Below, piece by piece: positions 1 through 8,483 of a stretch of 64,000 bases of DNA. Each line of letters opens with the position of its first letter. The first letter of the stretch is position 1. The stretch is from Herbaspirillum sp. GW103 (lineage in GTDB: Bacteria; Pseudomonadota; Gammaproteobacteria; Burkholderiales; Burkholderiaceae_D). A program made the translations under genes and the position numbers. The DNA is taken from assembly GCF_000261365.1 (NCBI RefSeq), contig NZ_AJVC01000003.1:868001-932000 (forward strand), written 5' to 3'. The notes beneath the pieces were generated by a model that made no database searches, was not told where the DNA came from, and was given only the letters and a program-made list of their open reading frames with translations.

Positions 1-258
1 TGCCAGGATCTTCACCGGCAGCAGCAGCAAGGTCGGCGCCAGGAAGACCGCCAGTGCCGCATAGGGTGAGCGCCGTTCCACCCAGCGCTGCAGGCGGACC
101 AGCCAGGGCCAGTCGGGGATACGCGCCAGTACGGCCTCGGTAGCCTCCCATAGCCATTCTTCCAGCATCAGCAGCAGGGCCGCCGTGTAGATCAAGGGGG
201 CCAGCAGGCGTCGGCGCCAGCGGGAGGGCCGACGCGGCGGCGCAGTGGCGTCAGTCAT
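1..258 (-). CDS. Hypothetical membrane protein, N-terminal part only (gene runs off the left edge)
   Basis: The minus strand reads open from an ATG at 258 to the window edge, giving 86 residues that start MTDATAPPRRPSRWRRR. A basic N-terminus is followed by a hydrophobic stretch (about residues 20-31, LAPLIYTAALLLML) and another near residues 67-86 (ALAVFLAPTLLLLPVKILA). This looks like an inner-membrane protein with its N-terminus inside. I do not recognise the family and the rest is outside the window. The stop codon of the next gene on the plus side, also on the minus strand, lies at 266, so this gene is immediately downstream of it and probably co-transcribed. Confidence 0.6.
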   Translation of the reverse strand, partial: MTDATAPPRRPSRWRRRLLAPLIYTAALLLMLEEWLWEATEAVLARIPDWPWLVRLQRWVERRSPYAALAVFLAPTLLLLPVKILA

Positions 259-265
259 CCGGCAA

Positions 266-1153
266 TCAGACGGCGCGCGCCTTGATGAGCGAGAGCCAGC
301 GGTCCCCCCATTTCACGTCGCTCATGCAGGAGGCGTAGCCGGTGACGGTGCGGGCGGCGCGTTCCAGCAGCTGGATGTCGGCTTCGTGCTGGCGGGCTAC
401 GTGCGGGTCTTCGAGGAACAGTACGCGGCGGCACTGACGTTCGAGGATCAGTTCGGCGATCTGGGCATCGCCCCCAAGGGGCCCGGAGAGGAAGGGCTTG
501 ACCCAGTGGCGGCCCGCTTCGCCCTTCTTCTTCATGGCCAGCTGGTTGAGCAGGCCGCCGGTGGTGCCGGTGGCGCAGCGGAAGGCGAACTGGTCGAGCA
601 CCTCGAAGTGCTTTTCGGCCAGTTCCAACATGCGCGTCTTCATGGCGTCGTGGGCGATGAGGGCAATCCCTTCGTCTTGCAGATGGAAACGATCATCCAG
701 GAAACTGTCCGGTGCCGCACCGTTGGCCAGGGCTTCCAGCTCGAACCATTCCTGGGCGCCCGCCAGGGTCGAGAGGAAGGGCTTGCCGTGGATCACGCAC
801 TGGCGCTTCAGGGCCACCGCTTCCGGGAAGGTGGAGGAGGGATCGACCGGGTCGATCAGGTAGATCACGGCATCGAGGGTGCGCTCCGGATCGGGATCGA
901 CGGTGCGCGAGACCAGCTTCATCAGGCCGCCATGACGACCATAGGGAAAGCGTACCAGGTGTTCGTAGCCGGGCAGCAGATTCATCTGGCCGATGGCATC
1001 GAGCGTGCGGCCGACCACGATCAGTTCAGGTTGCAGGCTTTCGATGCGATGGCGCGAGCCGGTCAGCAACTGGACCAGGGCGGAATCGGAAGCGTCCTGA
1101 TGGGCGCGGTTGGCAATGAGACCGATGCGATAGCGGGGAGCGATGGAAGACAT
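266..1153 (-). CDS. Methylglyoxal synthase-like protein with two tandem MGS-type domains
   Basis: The C-terminal half looks like MgsA, which converts dihydroxyacetone phosphate to methylglyoxal and phosphate. It keeps the family landmarks IALIAHD, ATGTTG, GPLGGD, EDP and HEADIQLL, covering the expected phosphate-binding threonines and catalytic Asp/His positions. The N-terminal half has the same order of elements in degenerate form (RIGLIANRAHQ, then VVGRT, FPYGRHGG, YLIDPVD). It lacks the GGD aspartate and the ATGTTG loop. The gene therefore looks like an internal duplication about twice the length of E. coli MgsA, with one decayed half. The ATG at 1153 is chosen because homology begins a few residues later. 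ATGs at 1195 and 1186 are also in frame and none has a good ribosome site. It is divergent from greB. Confidence 0.72.
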   Translation of the reverse strand: MSSIAPRYRIGLIANRAHQDASDSALVQLLTGSRHRIESLQPELIVVGRTLDAIGQMNLLPGYEHLVRFPYGRHGGLMKLVSRTVDPDPERTLDAVIYLIDPVDPSSTFPEAVALKRQCVIHGKPFLSTLAGAQEWFELEALANGAAPDSFLDDRFHLQDEGIALIAHDAMKTRMLELAEKHFEVLDQFAFRCATGTTGGLLNQLAMKKKGEAGRHWVKPFLSGPLGGDAQIAELILERQCRRVLFLEDPHVARQHEADIQLLERAARTVTGYASCMSDVKWGDRWLSLIKARAV

Positions 1154-1285
1154 GGGCGCAAGCAGGCGAGTTGGAGGACCTGGCATGGAGAGCATGCGCA
1201 GGCGCGAGTGCAGATTATCGCCGAGTGCGCCGCAAAGGGCGAGCCTGACACAGTGCCACGCGCATTAATGGACGCAACTGTACCG

Positions 1286-1312
1286 TTGCACACCCCCGCA
1301 TGCGGCTACAAT
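1286..1312 (+). promoter_or_regulatory. Possible greB promoter
   Basis: A TACAAT -10 box lies at 1307-1312, with a weak TTGCAC about 15 bp upstream (1286-1291). The start codon follows 33 bp later. The -10 is good; the -35 and spacing are poor. Confidence 0.35.
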
Positions 1313-1345
1313 AAGCGCAAACCTGCATACCAACTCCACTCCAGC

Positions 1346-1903
1346 ATGAACAAGGCTTTTGTAAAAGAATCCGACGGTGCCGACGACGATGACGAGATCG
1401 CCTTGCCGGCCATTCCGCCCGGCAGCAAGAATTACATGACCCCGCAGGGGCATCAGCGCATCAAGGATGAACTGCTGCACCTGATCGATGAAGAGCGGCC
1501 GGAAGTGGTACGTGTGGTGTCCTGGGCTGCCTCCAATGGCGACCGTTCCGAAAACGGCGACTACCTCTACGGCAAGAAGCGGCTGCGCGAGATCGACCGT
1601 CGCATCCGCTTTCTCACCAAGCGGCTGGACAATGCCGAGGTGGTCGATCCTTCGGTGCATCACGGCAGCGACCAGATCTTCTTCGGTGCCACCGTGACCT
1701 ACGAAAATCAGCGCGGCGAAGAGCACACCGTCACCATCGTCGGCATCGATGAACTCGATCCCCTGAAGGGGCGCATCAGCTGGATCTCGCCGGTGGCGCG
1801 GGCACTGACCAAGGCGCGCGAGGGCGACGAGGTGGTCTTGCAGACCCCGTCCGGCGTGGAGCAACTGACCATCCTGGAAGTATCCTACCCGGCGCCGCAG
1901 TAG
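1346..1903 (+). CDS. greB: Transcription elongation factor GreB
   Basis: GreB binds the RNA polymerase secondary channel and stimulates cleavage of backtracked transcripts. The 185-residue product has an N-terminal coiled coil (about residues 30-105; NYMTPQGHQRIKDEL, then RPEVVRVVSWAASNGDRSEN with the acidic tip D/E residues) and a C-terminal FKBP-like domain (DQIFFGATVTYENQRGEE through EGDEVVLQTPSG). The phrase GDRSENGDYLYGKKRLREID is typical of GreB. The N-terminal ~28 residues form an acidic extension (ADDDDEIALP). Translation starts at the ATG at 1346. The frame is open much further upstream, but only antisense to the MGS-like gene, so the longer reading is rejected. Confidence 0.95.
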   Translation: MNKAFVKESDGADDDDEIALPAIPPGSKNYMTPQGHQRIKDELLHLIDEERPEVVRVVSWAASNGDRSENGDYLYGKKRLREIDRRIRFLTKRLDNAEVVDPSVHHGSDQIFFGATVTYENQRGEEHTVTIVGIDELDPLKGRISWISPVARALTKAREGDEVVLQTPSGVEQLTILEVSYPAPQ

Positions 1904-1994
1904 CGCCGGTGCCCGCTGCGTGGGGCAGGCCGCTGCCGTCGGCGATGCTCCCGGCGCCGGGGACACCCCATTTCAATCCTCCACGAGAACCTTC

Positions 1995-3335
1995 ATGTCC
2001 ATCGTCTTTGCCAGCCTGAATCACCCGCAGCGCGTCGTCCTGGCCGCCGAGGTGCATTCGCGCCCCTTTCTGCAGCTCACGCGCTCGGAAACCCTCACGC
2101 ACCTGGCCGTCTACGTGCGCGAGGACGGTAACAGCGGCCGTCACGCCAGTGCCCAGCATGCCCTGCTGGACGAGCTGTGCGCGCATTTCGGCGTGGTGGC
2201 GCCGGGTGGCGAGGCCAAGCACTTCTATCACGATTTCGGGCGGTTTCGCCTGAAGTGGGAATGTCACACCGAGTTCGCCACCTATACCTTCGCCCAGGCC
2301 CATGAAGAAGACCTGGGCACCGATGAGGCCTTCGCCCGCGCGCCGCTGGCGCATATTCCGCAGCATTGGTTGCTGGGGCTCAAGGGCAAGCTGATGGTGG
2401 CCGCCCACGTGGTGGTCGAGCCGGGCGCCGATGATACCGCTGCGACCGCGCGCCAGATGCAGCGCATCTTCGAGGGCAAGCTGATGAGTTCCAGCAAGGT
2501 CTTGCAAGGTGGCGAGATCTGGACCGATTTCCAGATCCAGTCGGATGGTTTCTCGCGTTTCGTGGTGCGTGACATCGGCCTGCGTGAACTGCAGGGCGGA
2601 CGTCTGGCACAACGCATCCTGGAGATCGAGACCTACCGCATGATGGCGCTCCTGGGCTTGCCGCATGCCCAGCAGTCCGGTCCCTTGCTCAACGAGATCG
2701 AAGGTGATCTGGCCGCCCTGACGGCCGCCATGGTGCAGTCCGAGCAATCCACCAGCGGCACGCCCGAGGAGATGGCCGAAGATGAGCGCATCCTGCGCAG
2801 GATCACCGGGCTGGCTGCGCGGATCGAAAAGCTGTCGCTGGAAAACAGCTATCGCTTCTCGGCCTCGCAGGCCTATTTCCGCCTGGTGCAGGCGCGTATC
2901 GAGGAATTGCGCGAGCAGCGCATCGAAGGGGTGCCCACCATCGGCGAATTCATGGAGCGTCGCCTGGCCCCGGCCATGAACACCTGCCAGGCCATCGCCC
3001 GTCGCCAGGAAGCACTGGCCGAGCGCATCGCCCATACCAATGACCTGCTGCGTACCCGCATTGGCATCGTGCAGGAGCGCCAGAACCGCCAGATCCTCGA
3101 ATCCATGAATGCCCGGGCCGCCCAGCAACTGAAGCTGCAGCAGGCGGTGGAGGGCCTGTCGGTGGCGGCAATCTCGTATTACGTGATCGGCCTGCTGGGT
3201 TATGCCGGCAAGGCGGCCAAGGCGGCGGGGCTGCCCATCAATCCCGACCTGGCCACGGGCCTGGTGGTGCCGGTGGTGGCGGCGTGCGTCTGGCTGGGCT
3301 TGCGCCGCATGCACAAAGACCTGGGCAACCATTGA
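1995..3335 (+). CDS. DUF3422 family protein
   Basis: This 446-residue protein belongs to the DUF3422 family, recognised from its N-terminal pattern (FASLNHPQRVVLAAEVHSRPF, then FGRFRLKWECHTEFATYTF). The middle is rich in charged helical sequence (about residues 235-385) suggesting coiled coil. The C-terminus has one or two hydrophobic segments (AISYYVIGLLGYAG and GLVVPVVAACVWLGL), so it is probably anchored in the inner membrane with a large cytoplasmic domain. The function is unknown. It starts at the ATG at 1995. It follows greB by 91 bp on the same strand. Confidence 0.85.
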   Translation: MSIVFASLNHPQRVVLAAEVHSRPFLQLTRSETLTHLAVYVREDGNSGRHASAQHALLDELCAHFGVVAPGGEAKHFYHDFGRFRLKWECHTEFATYTFAQAHEEDLGTDEAFARAPLAHIPQHWLLGLKGKLMVAAHVVVEPGADDTAATARQMQRIFEGKLMSSSKVLQGGEIWTDFQIQSDGFSRFVVRDIGLRELQGGRLAQRILEIETYRMMALLGLPHAQQSGPLLNEIEGDLAALTAAMVQSEQSTSGTPEEMAEDERILRRITGLAARIEKLSLENSYRFSASQAYFRLVQARIEELREQRIEGVPTIGEFMERRLAPAMNTCQAIARRQEALAERIAHTNDLLRTRIGIVQERQNRQILESMNARAAQQLKLQQAVEGLSVAAISYYVIGLLGYAGKAAKAAGLPINPDLATGLVVPVVAACVWLGLRRMHKDLGNH

Positions 3336-3349
3336 AGACGCTCCAAAGC

Positions 3350-3385
3350 CAACGGGGCGCACCGCGTTGGCGGCGCGCCCCGTTG
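3350..3385. terminator. GC-rich hairpin between convergent genes
   Basis: CAACGGGGCGC (3350-3360) pairs perfectly with GCGCCCCGTTG (3375-3385), an 11-bp stem with a 14-nt loop. It sits between the ends of the DUF3422 and azoreductase genes. There is no T-run, so termination may be weak or Rho-assisted. Confidence 0.5.
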
Positions 3386-3407
3386 CAGGGAATTGTTCAG
3401 GCGAGGA

Positions 3408-4016
3408 TCAGACCGCAGCGTTGATCTTGGCTTGCGCATCGGCCACGGCGGCCTTGGCGGCTTCTTCACCCATGGATACGCCTTCTGCGACCACCAGTTC
3501 CACATCGGTGATGCCGATGAATCCCAGCGCGCCCTTGAGGTACTTGCCCTGGAAGTCCAGCGCTTCCATCGGGCCTTCGGAATACTTGCCGCCGCGCGAG
3601 AGGATGATGACGGCCTTCTTGCCGGTGGCCAGGCCGACCGGGCCGGTCTCGGTGTACTTGAAGGTACGGCCGGCGCGGAAGACGTGATCGATCCAGGCCT
3701 TCAGGGTCGACGGCGGGGCGAAGTTGTACATCGGTACGCCGATGACGATGGTGTCGGCGGCCAGCAACTCGTCCACCAGGGCGTCGGACTGCTTGATCAC
3801 TTCTGCCTGCTCGGCGCTGCGAGCGTCAGCCGGGGTGAAATAGGCACCCAGCAGCGATTCGCTCAGGTGCGGCAGGGCATTGGCCGCCAGGTCACGGTGC
3901 ACCACCTTGCCGCCGGGGTTCTTGGCTTGCCATTGCTGGGCGAAGGAAGCGGTCAGTTGACGGGAGATGGAACCGCCGCTGCGAGCGCTGGAGTCGATGT
4001 GCAGGAGAGTGCTCAT
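3408..4016 (-). CDS. azoR: FMN-dependent NADH-azoreductase
   Basis: A 202-residue flavodoxin-fold quinone/azo-compound reductase of the AzoR (acyl carrier protein phosphodiesterase-like) family. Landmarks are the N-terminal LHIDSSARSGGSISRQL phosphate-binding loop for FMN, VIGVPMYNFAPPSTLKAWIDHV, and the SRGGKYSEG loop. The length matches the family. It would reduce quinones or azo dyes in the cytosol with NADH. It is transcribed divergently from a LysR-type regulator 143 bp away, and the shared region holds two inverted repeats, so this regulator probably controls it. Confidence 0.92.
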   Translation of the reverse strand: MSTLLHIDSSARSGGSISRQLTASFAQQWQAKNPGGKVVHRDLAANALPHLSESLLGAYFTPADARSAEQAEVIKQSDALVDELLAADTIVIGVPMYNFAPPSTLKAWIDHVFRAGRTFKYTETGPVGLATGKKAVIILSRGGKYSEGPMEALDFQGKYLKGALGFIGITDVELVVAEGVSMGEEAAKAAVADAQAKINAAV

Positions 4017-4050
4017 GGTATGTCCTTTCGTTGTTCGGTGGGCAACGCCT

Positions 4051-4072
4051 CCAATGAGTGCGTTTGCATTGG
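4051..4072. promoter_or_regulatory. Inverted repeat upstream of azoR
   Basis: CCAATG (4051-4056) and CATTGG (4067-4072) form a perfect inverted repeat with 10 bp between the arms, 35 bp upstream of the azoR start codon. It could be an activation-proximal site for the adjacent LysR protein. Confidence 0.4.
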
Positions 4073-4107
4073 GGTCAACGATACCCAGTTTTCATTTCTT
4101 CCAATAG

Positions 4108-4122
4108 ATGCGAGAATCGCAT
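4108..4122. promoter_or_regulatory. LysR-type box between azoR and its divergent regulator
   Basis: ATGCGA-GAA-TCGCAT is a perfect 6-bp inverted repeat. It contains the classical T-N11-A spacing (T at 4109, A at 4121). It lies 38 bp before the regulator start, where LysR proteins usually bind to repress themselves and activate the divergent gene. Confidence 0.55.
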
Positions 4123-4159
4123 TTCACTGATCCATTTTTGGTGGGAATCGACTATCGCC

Positions 4160-5131
4160 ATGCTAGACCTCAACGACATCTGGCTGTTCGTCCATGTGGT
4201 GCGCGCCGGCAGCTTTGCAGCGGCCGGGCGCAAGCTGTCCATGCCGCCCAATACCATCAGTCGCCGCTTGCAGGCGCTGGAGGCGGCCATGGGCGTGCGG
4301 CTGCTGCAACGTTCCACGCGCCAGCTCAACATGACCGCGGCGGGACGCGAATTCTTCGCGCGCTGCGCGCCGGGTCTGGAAGACATCGAACACGCCAGCG
4401 TCAGCCTGACCGAAAGCCAGGGCGAGCCCTCCGGCAGCCTGCGGGTGGCGGCGCCGGTGGATTTCTTCGACAATTTTTCCATCGAGTGGATGCACGAGTT
4501 CATGTATCTGTATCCCAAGGTGCAGTTGGAGTTCGTGCTCAACGATGGTCGTGCCGATCTGATTGCCGAGGGTATCGACCTGGCCTTTCGCGGCGGTGTC
4601 CTGCCTGATTCCAGCCTGGTGGCGAGGAAGCTGGTGCAAAGTCACATGGCCCTGATTGCCAGCCCGCGTTATCTGGAACGCAGGGGCACGCCGCAGACCT
4701 TGGCCGATCTGGTTGGACATGCCTGCCTGGCGACCTCGCAGGCCCCGCAGCATACGGTGTGGAAGCTGGAAGGGCCGCACGGTCCGGAAAGCGTGCGGGT
4801 GGTGCCGCGCCTGTGCATCAATACGGCACAGGGGCAATTGCGGGCCGCGCGCTCCGGCCTGGGGATTGCGCTGCTGCCGACCATGCTGGCCTCCGAAGAT
4901 CTGCGCAGCGGCAGCCTGGTCAACATCCTGCCGGATTACCAGCGCGACACCATGGGCTTTTATGCGGTGTACGTGCACCGGCGCCAGTTGCCCAGCGCGG
5001 TGAGCGCACTCATCGAATTCTTCGCCGACAAGCTCGAGCGCGGCATCGCCGACAAAGGTGCGCAGGCTTGCCAGAAAATTCTGGAAGACGAGGGCAAGGG
5101 CATTTCGGTGCCGGTCAAGGCGGTGGCCTGA
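4160..5131 (+). CDS. LysR family transcriptional regulator (putative azoR regulator)
   Basis: A 323-residue LysR-type regulator. The N-terminal winged helix-turn-helix is clear (LDLNDIWLFVHVVRAGSFAA, then MPPNTISRRLQALEAAMGVR and LLQRSTRQLNMTAAGREF). The effector-binding domain follows from about residue 95 (GSLRVAAPVDFFDNFSIEW). Homology starts at the ATG at 4160; the open frame upstream of it is in the intergenic region. It is divergent from azoR, the usual arrangement for a local regulator. The inducer is unknown. Confidence 0.9.
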   Translation: MLDLNDIWLFVHVVRAGSFAAAGRKLSMPPNTISRRLQALEAAMGVRLLQRSTRQLNMTAAGREFFARCAPGLEDIEHASVSLTESQGEPSGSLRVAAPVDFFDNFSIEWMHEFMYLYPKVQLEFVLNDGRADLIAEGIDLAFRGGVLPDSSLVARKLVQSHMALIASPRYLERRGTPQTLADLVGHACLATSQAPQHTVWKLEGPHGPESVRVVPRLCINTAQGQLRAARSGLGIALLPTMLASEDLRSGSLVNILPDYQRDTMGFYAVYVHRRQLPSAVSALIEFFADKLERGIADKGAQACQKILEDEGKGISVPVKAVA

Positions 5132-5152
5132 ACGAGCGCCTGGTCCGGCTCA

Positions 5153-5187
5153 ATGACAAACGCCCGCAGTCAGCGGGCGTTTGTCAT
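5153..5187. terminator. Bidirectional terminator between lysR and spoT
   Basis: A perfect 15-bp stem, ATGACAAACGCCCGC (5153-5167) with GCGGGCGTTTGTCAT (5173-5187), has a 5-nt loop. It lies between two convergent genes. The T-tract is short (TTTG) on either strand. Confidence 0.75.
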
Positions 5188-5205
5188 GGCGGGCAGGTAG
5201 ACGGC

Positions 5206-7467
5206 TCAGCCGCGTTCGCGCAGGATACGCGCCACGCTGTCAATCTTGCGGATGCCGCGCATGAGGCGCGCCAGATGGACGCGATCCTCAACCTGGATGG
5301 TGAAGCGCAGATACTTCATCGAGGCATTGCCCCCTTCGTCATCCATGGCCACCGACACGATGTTGGCGTCCGATTCGCCGATTTCGGCGGCAATGCGCGC
5401 CAGCGTACCGCGCTCGTTGTGGATCAGGATGGTGATGCGGCAATCGAAGCGACGGTTCAGGTCGTGGCCCCAGACCAGATCGATCCAGCGGTCGGGTTCC
5501 TTCTCGTGCAGGCGCTTGGCGGTGTCGCATTCCTGGGTATGTACGATCAGGGTCTGGTCCGGCTTGAGGTAGCCGGTCAGGCGATCACCCGGGATCGGCA
5601 TGCAGCAGGAGGACAGTTGCGCCGAGGCTCCCTCGCTGCCGGTGATGACCACCGGATCGGGCTTGTTGGGCAGCATGTGACCTTCCGGATCGAGCTGCGG
5701 CACGCTCACGCCGGTATCCATCATGGTCATGATGTGGCGTGCCACCAGCGGCGCCATGCGGGTGCCGATGCCGATCTCGGCATACAGGTCATCCATGGTC
5801 TTGGCGCTGGATTCGTTGAGCAGTCGCTCGACGATATGGGAAGGAAGTTCAGGTTCAATGCCCAGCGTATGAAGAGCGTTGCCCAACAAGCGGCGTCCGA
5901 CGGCTTGTGACTCGACGCGATTGGCCGTGCGCAGGCGGTGGCGGATGGCCGAACGCGCCTTGCCGGTGCGTACATAGCCCAGCCAGTTGGGGCTGGGGCG
6001 CGAGGTCGGCGAGGTGATGATCTCGACGATGTCGCCGTTGTGCAGCTCCGAGCGCAGCGCGGCCGGTTCGTGGTTGATGATGGCCGAGGTGGTCTGGTCG
6101 CCGATGTCGGTGTGGATGCTGTAGGCGAAATCGAGCGCCGTGGCGCCACGGGGCAGGGCGATGATCTTCGATTTGGGCGTGAAGACGTAGACCGAATCGG
6201 GGAACAGGTCGACCTTGACGTGCTCCAGGAACTCGGCCGAATCGCCGGTCTGCTTCTGGATGTCCAGCAGCGACTGCAGCCAGGCATGGGTGCGCTGCTG
6301 CAGGTCGGTGAGGCTGCCCTCGTCGTCCTTGTAGAGCCAGTGGGCGGCCACGCCGGACTCGGCCACGCGGTGCATGTCGGTGGTGCGGATCTGGAACTCG
6401 ACCGGTGTGCCGTAGGGGCCGATCAGGGTGGTGTGCAGCGACTGGTAGCCATTGAGCTTGGGAATGGCGATGTAGTCCTTGAACTTGCCCGGCATGGGCT
6501 TGAACAGCGAGTGCAGGGTACCCAGCGCCACATAGCAGTTGGCGAAGCTGTCCACCACCACGCGGAAACCGTAGACGTCCAGCACCTGCGAGAAACTCAG
6601 GTGCTTGTTGCGCATCTTGCGGTAGATGCCGTAGAGGGTCTTTTCGCGGCCATCGACCTGGGCCGGGATGCCGGCGGCGATCAGGGTGCTGGTGACCGAT
6701 TCCATGATCTTGGTCACCACTTCGCGGCGGTTGCCACGCGCGGCCTTGACTGCCTTGGACAGGGTGCGGTGGCGCAGCGGATACAGGTGCGAGAAGGACA
6801 GCTCCTGCAACTCGCGATAGATGTTGTTCAGGCCCAGGCGGTGCGCGATGGGCACGTAGACTTCCATGGTCTCGCGCGAGATACGGCGCTTCTTCTCGGG
6901 CGGCATGGAGCCCAGCGTGCGCATGTTGTGCAGGCGGTCGGCCAGCTTGACCAGGATCACCCGTACGTCGCGCGCCATGGCCAAGAGCATCTTGCGGAAG
7001 TTCTCCGCCTGCGCTTCGACCTGGCTCTGGAATTCGATCTTGTCCAGCTTGGACAGGCCATCCACCAGCGAAGCGACCGAGGCGCCGAAGCGTTCGATCA
7101 GCTCTTCCTTCTTGACGCCCTGGTCTTCCATGACGTCGTGCAGGAAGGCGGCCATCATGGCCTGGGCGTCCAGCTTCCATTCAGCGCAGATCTCGGCCAC
7201 CGCCAGCGGATGCGAGATATAGGGCTCGCCGGACTTGCGCATCTGGCCCAGGTGCATCTCATCGGCGAAGCGATAGGCTTCCTTGACCTTCTTCAGTTCG
7301 GAAGGGGTCAGGTACTCTTCAAGCTTGGGGATCAGATGCGCAAAAGTCGCCACGCCGCTGTGGGCGGTCGGGGCGACTTCAGGGAGAGATGCGGTGCGGC
7401 CGGAACCGGCGGCACGTTTGGAGCTAGCAGCGGCTGATAAGGTGGAGTCGGTAGTGGTGAGGCTCAT
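5206..7467 (-). CDS. spoT: Bifunctional (p)ppGpp synthetase/hydrolase SpoT/Rel
   Basis: A 753-residue Rel-family enzyme that makes and degrades the alarmone (p)ppGpp in response to starvation. It has an N-terminal HD hydrolase domain with H86 and the HDVMED motif at 110-115. The synthetase domain follows (FRVVVDSFANCY, KDYIAIPKLNGYQSLHT, EFQIRTTDMH), then a TGS domain (VYVFTPKSKIIALPRGATALDFAYSIH) and a C-terminal ACT domain (FDCRITILIHNERGTLARIA). The HD motif is intact, so hydrolase activity is expected. It is last in the yicC-gmk-rpoZ-spoT series, 35 bp after rpoZ. It has about 40 extra N-terminal residues rich in Ser/Ala compared with E. coli SpoT. Confidence 0.95.
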   Translation of the reverse strand: MSLTTTDSTLSAAASSKRAAGSGRTASLPEVAPTAHSGVATFAHLIPKLEEYLTPSELKKVKEAYRFADEMHLGQMRKSGEPYISHPLAVAEICAEWKLDAQAMMAAFLHDVMEDQGVKKEELIERFGASVASLVDGLSKLDKIEFQSQVEAQAENFRKMLLAMARDVRVILVKLADRLHNMRTLGSMPPEKKRRISRETMEVYVPIAHRLGLNNIYRELQELSFSHLYPLRHRTLSKAVKAARGNRREVVTKIMESVTSTLIAAGIPAQVDGREKTLYGIYRKMRNKHLSFSQVLDVYGFRVVVDSFANCYVALGTLHSLFKPMPGKFKDYIAIPKLNGYQSLHTTLIGPYGTPVEFQIRTTDMHRVAESGVAAHWLYKDDEGSLTDLQQRTHAWLQSLLDIQKQTGDSAEFLEHVKVDLFPDSVYVFTPKSKIIALPRGATALDFAYSIHTDIGDQTTSAIINHEPAALRSELHNGDIVEIITSPTSRPSPNWLGYVRTGKARSAIRHRLRTANRVESQAVGRRLLGNALHTLGIEPELPSHIVERLLNESSAKTMDDLYAEIGIGTRMAPLVARHIMTMMDTGVSVPQLDPEGHMLPNKPDPVVITGSEGASAQLSSCCMPIPGDRLTGYLKPDQTLIVHTQECDTAKRLHEKEPDRWIDLVWGHDLNRRFDCRITILIHNERGTLARIAAEIGESDANIVSVAMDDEGGNASMKYLRFTIQVEDRVHLARLMRGIRKIDSVARILRERG

Positions 7468-7502
7468 ACTGGTCCGTTATCAGCTTCATGGACGGAGCAG
7501 GA

Positions 7503-7706
7503 TCAGGCCGGAACCTTCTTGAGCATCTCGATGCCGACCTTGCCGGCGGCGATTTCGCGCAGGGCGGTCACGGTCGGCTTGTCCTTGGCTTCCACCTTGG
7601 GGGTGTGGCCTTGCAGCAGCTGGCGGGCGCGGTAGGTGGCCGACAGGGTCAACTGGAAACGGTTGGGGATCTGCTTGAGGCAATCTTCGATGGTAATGCG
7701 GGCCAT
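7503..7706 (-). CDS. rpoZ: RNA polymerase omega subunit
   Basis: A 67-residue omega subunit, which helps assemble RNA polymerase and forms part of the ppGpp site. The sequence [19 protein letters not shown] followed by [11 protein letters not shown] and [15 protein letters not shown] is characteristic. It lies between gmk and spoT, the conserved arrangement that links the ppGpp enzyme with the polymerase subunit that binds it. Confidence 0.97.
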   Translation of the reverse strand: MARITIEDCLKQIPNRFQLTLSATYRARQLLQGHTPKVEAKDKPTVTALREIAAGKVGIEMLKKVPA

Positions 7707-7780
7707 GTGATACTCCTGAATGACGGTCTTGCTTGTGGATTGATGGGTCCGGCGCCGGTGGCTGGTTCGCCTCGTGCCGC

Positions 7781-8419
7781 TCAGCTCGCGTGGATGCCCA
7801 GCTGGGTGAAGAGGTAGGCATTGCGGGCGGCTTGCTGCGGGAAGCGGCAGCGGGCGGCCTGGACAATTGCCGTCAGTTCGGACAAAGCGACGGCAAATTC
7901 TTGATTGATAATAACATATTCGAACTCCGGCGAGTGAGCGATTTCGCCGCCCGCGGCCAGGATGCGGCGCGTGATGACGTGGGGTTCATCCTGGCCGCGC
8001 TTCTTGAGGCGCTCTTCCAGTGCCGCAATGGAAGGCGGCAGGATGAAGATGCCGATCGCATTGGAAAACTGTTTCTTGACCTGCTGCGCACCCTGCCAGT
8101 CGATTTCCAGCAGCACATCGGTACCGTTGGCGATCTGGTCGGCAATCATCAGGCGCGAAGTGCCATAGTAATTGCCGTGCACCTCGGCCCATTCGAGGAA
8201 TTCGCCTTCTGCTTGACGCTTCAGGAAATCTTCGGCATCAGTGAAATAATATTCACGACCATGTTCCTCGCCCGGGCGCGGCGGGCGGGTGGTGTAGGAG
8301 ATCGACAGCTTGATGGCCGGTTCCTGCTTGAGCAGGGCGTTGACCAGGGTGGATTTGCCGGCGCCGGATGGGGCGACCACCATGAAGAGGCTACCGGAAG
8401 TGGGTTTTTGGACGGGCAT
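7781..8419 (-). CDS. gmk: Guanylate kinase
   Basis: Phosphorylates GMP to GDP with ATP. The 212-residue product has the P-loop [10 protein letters not shown], the GMP-binding stretch [19 protein letters not shown], and the lid region [18 protein letters not shown]. Translation starts at the ATG at 8419, preceded by GCGAGGAC. A longer in-frame start at 8509 would add 30 non-homologous residues and overlap yicC. It is 73 bp upstream of rpoZ in the same series. Confidence 0.95.
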   Translation of the reverse strand: MPVQKPTSGSLFMVVAPSGAGKSTLVNALLKQEPAIKLSISYTTRPPRPGEEHGREYYFTDAEDFLKRQAEGEFLEWAEVHGNYYGTSRLMIADQIANGTDVLLEIDWQGAQQVKKQFSNAIGIFILPPSIAALEERLKKRGQDEPHVITRRILAAGGEIAHSPEFEYVIINQEFAVALSELTAIVQAARCRFPQQAARNAYLFTQLGIHAS

Positions 8420-8483
8420 GGGGTCCTCGCTGAAAATGTCTTTTAACTGATCAAGGTCGGGGCGGAATGGGGCCGTGGCAGCG

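Noticed and set aside
245..1345. Long plus-strand frame continuous with greB (552 codons)
   Set aside because: The part before 1346 is antisense to the MGS-like gene and has no family resemblance; only the last 185 codons are GreB.
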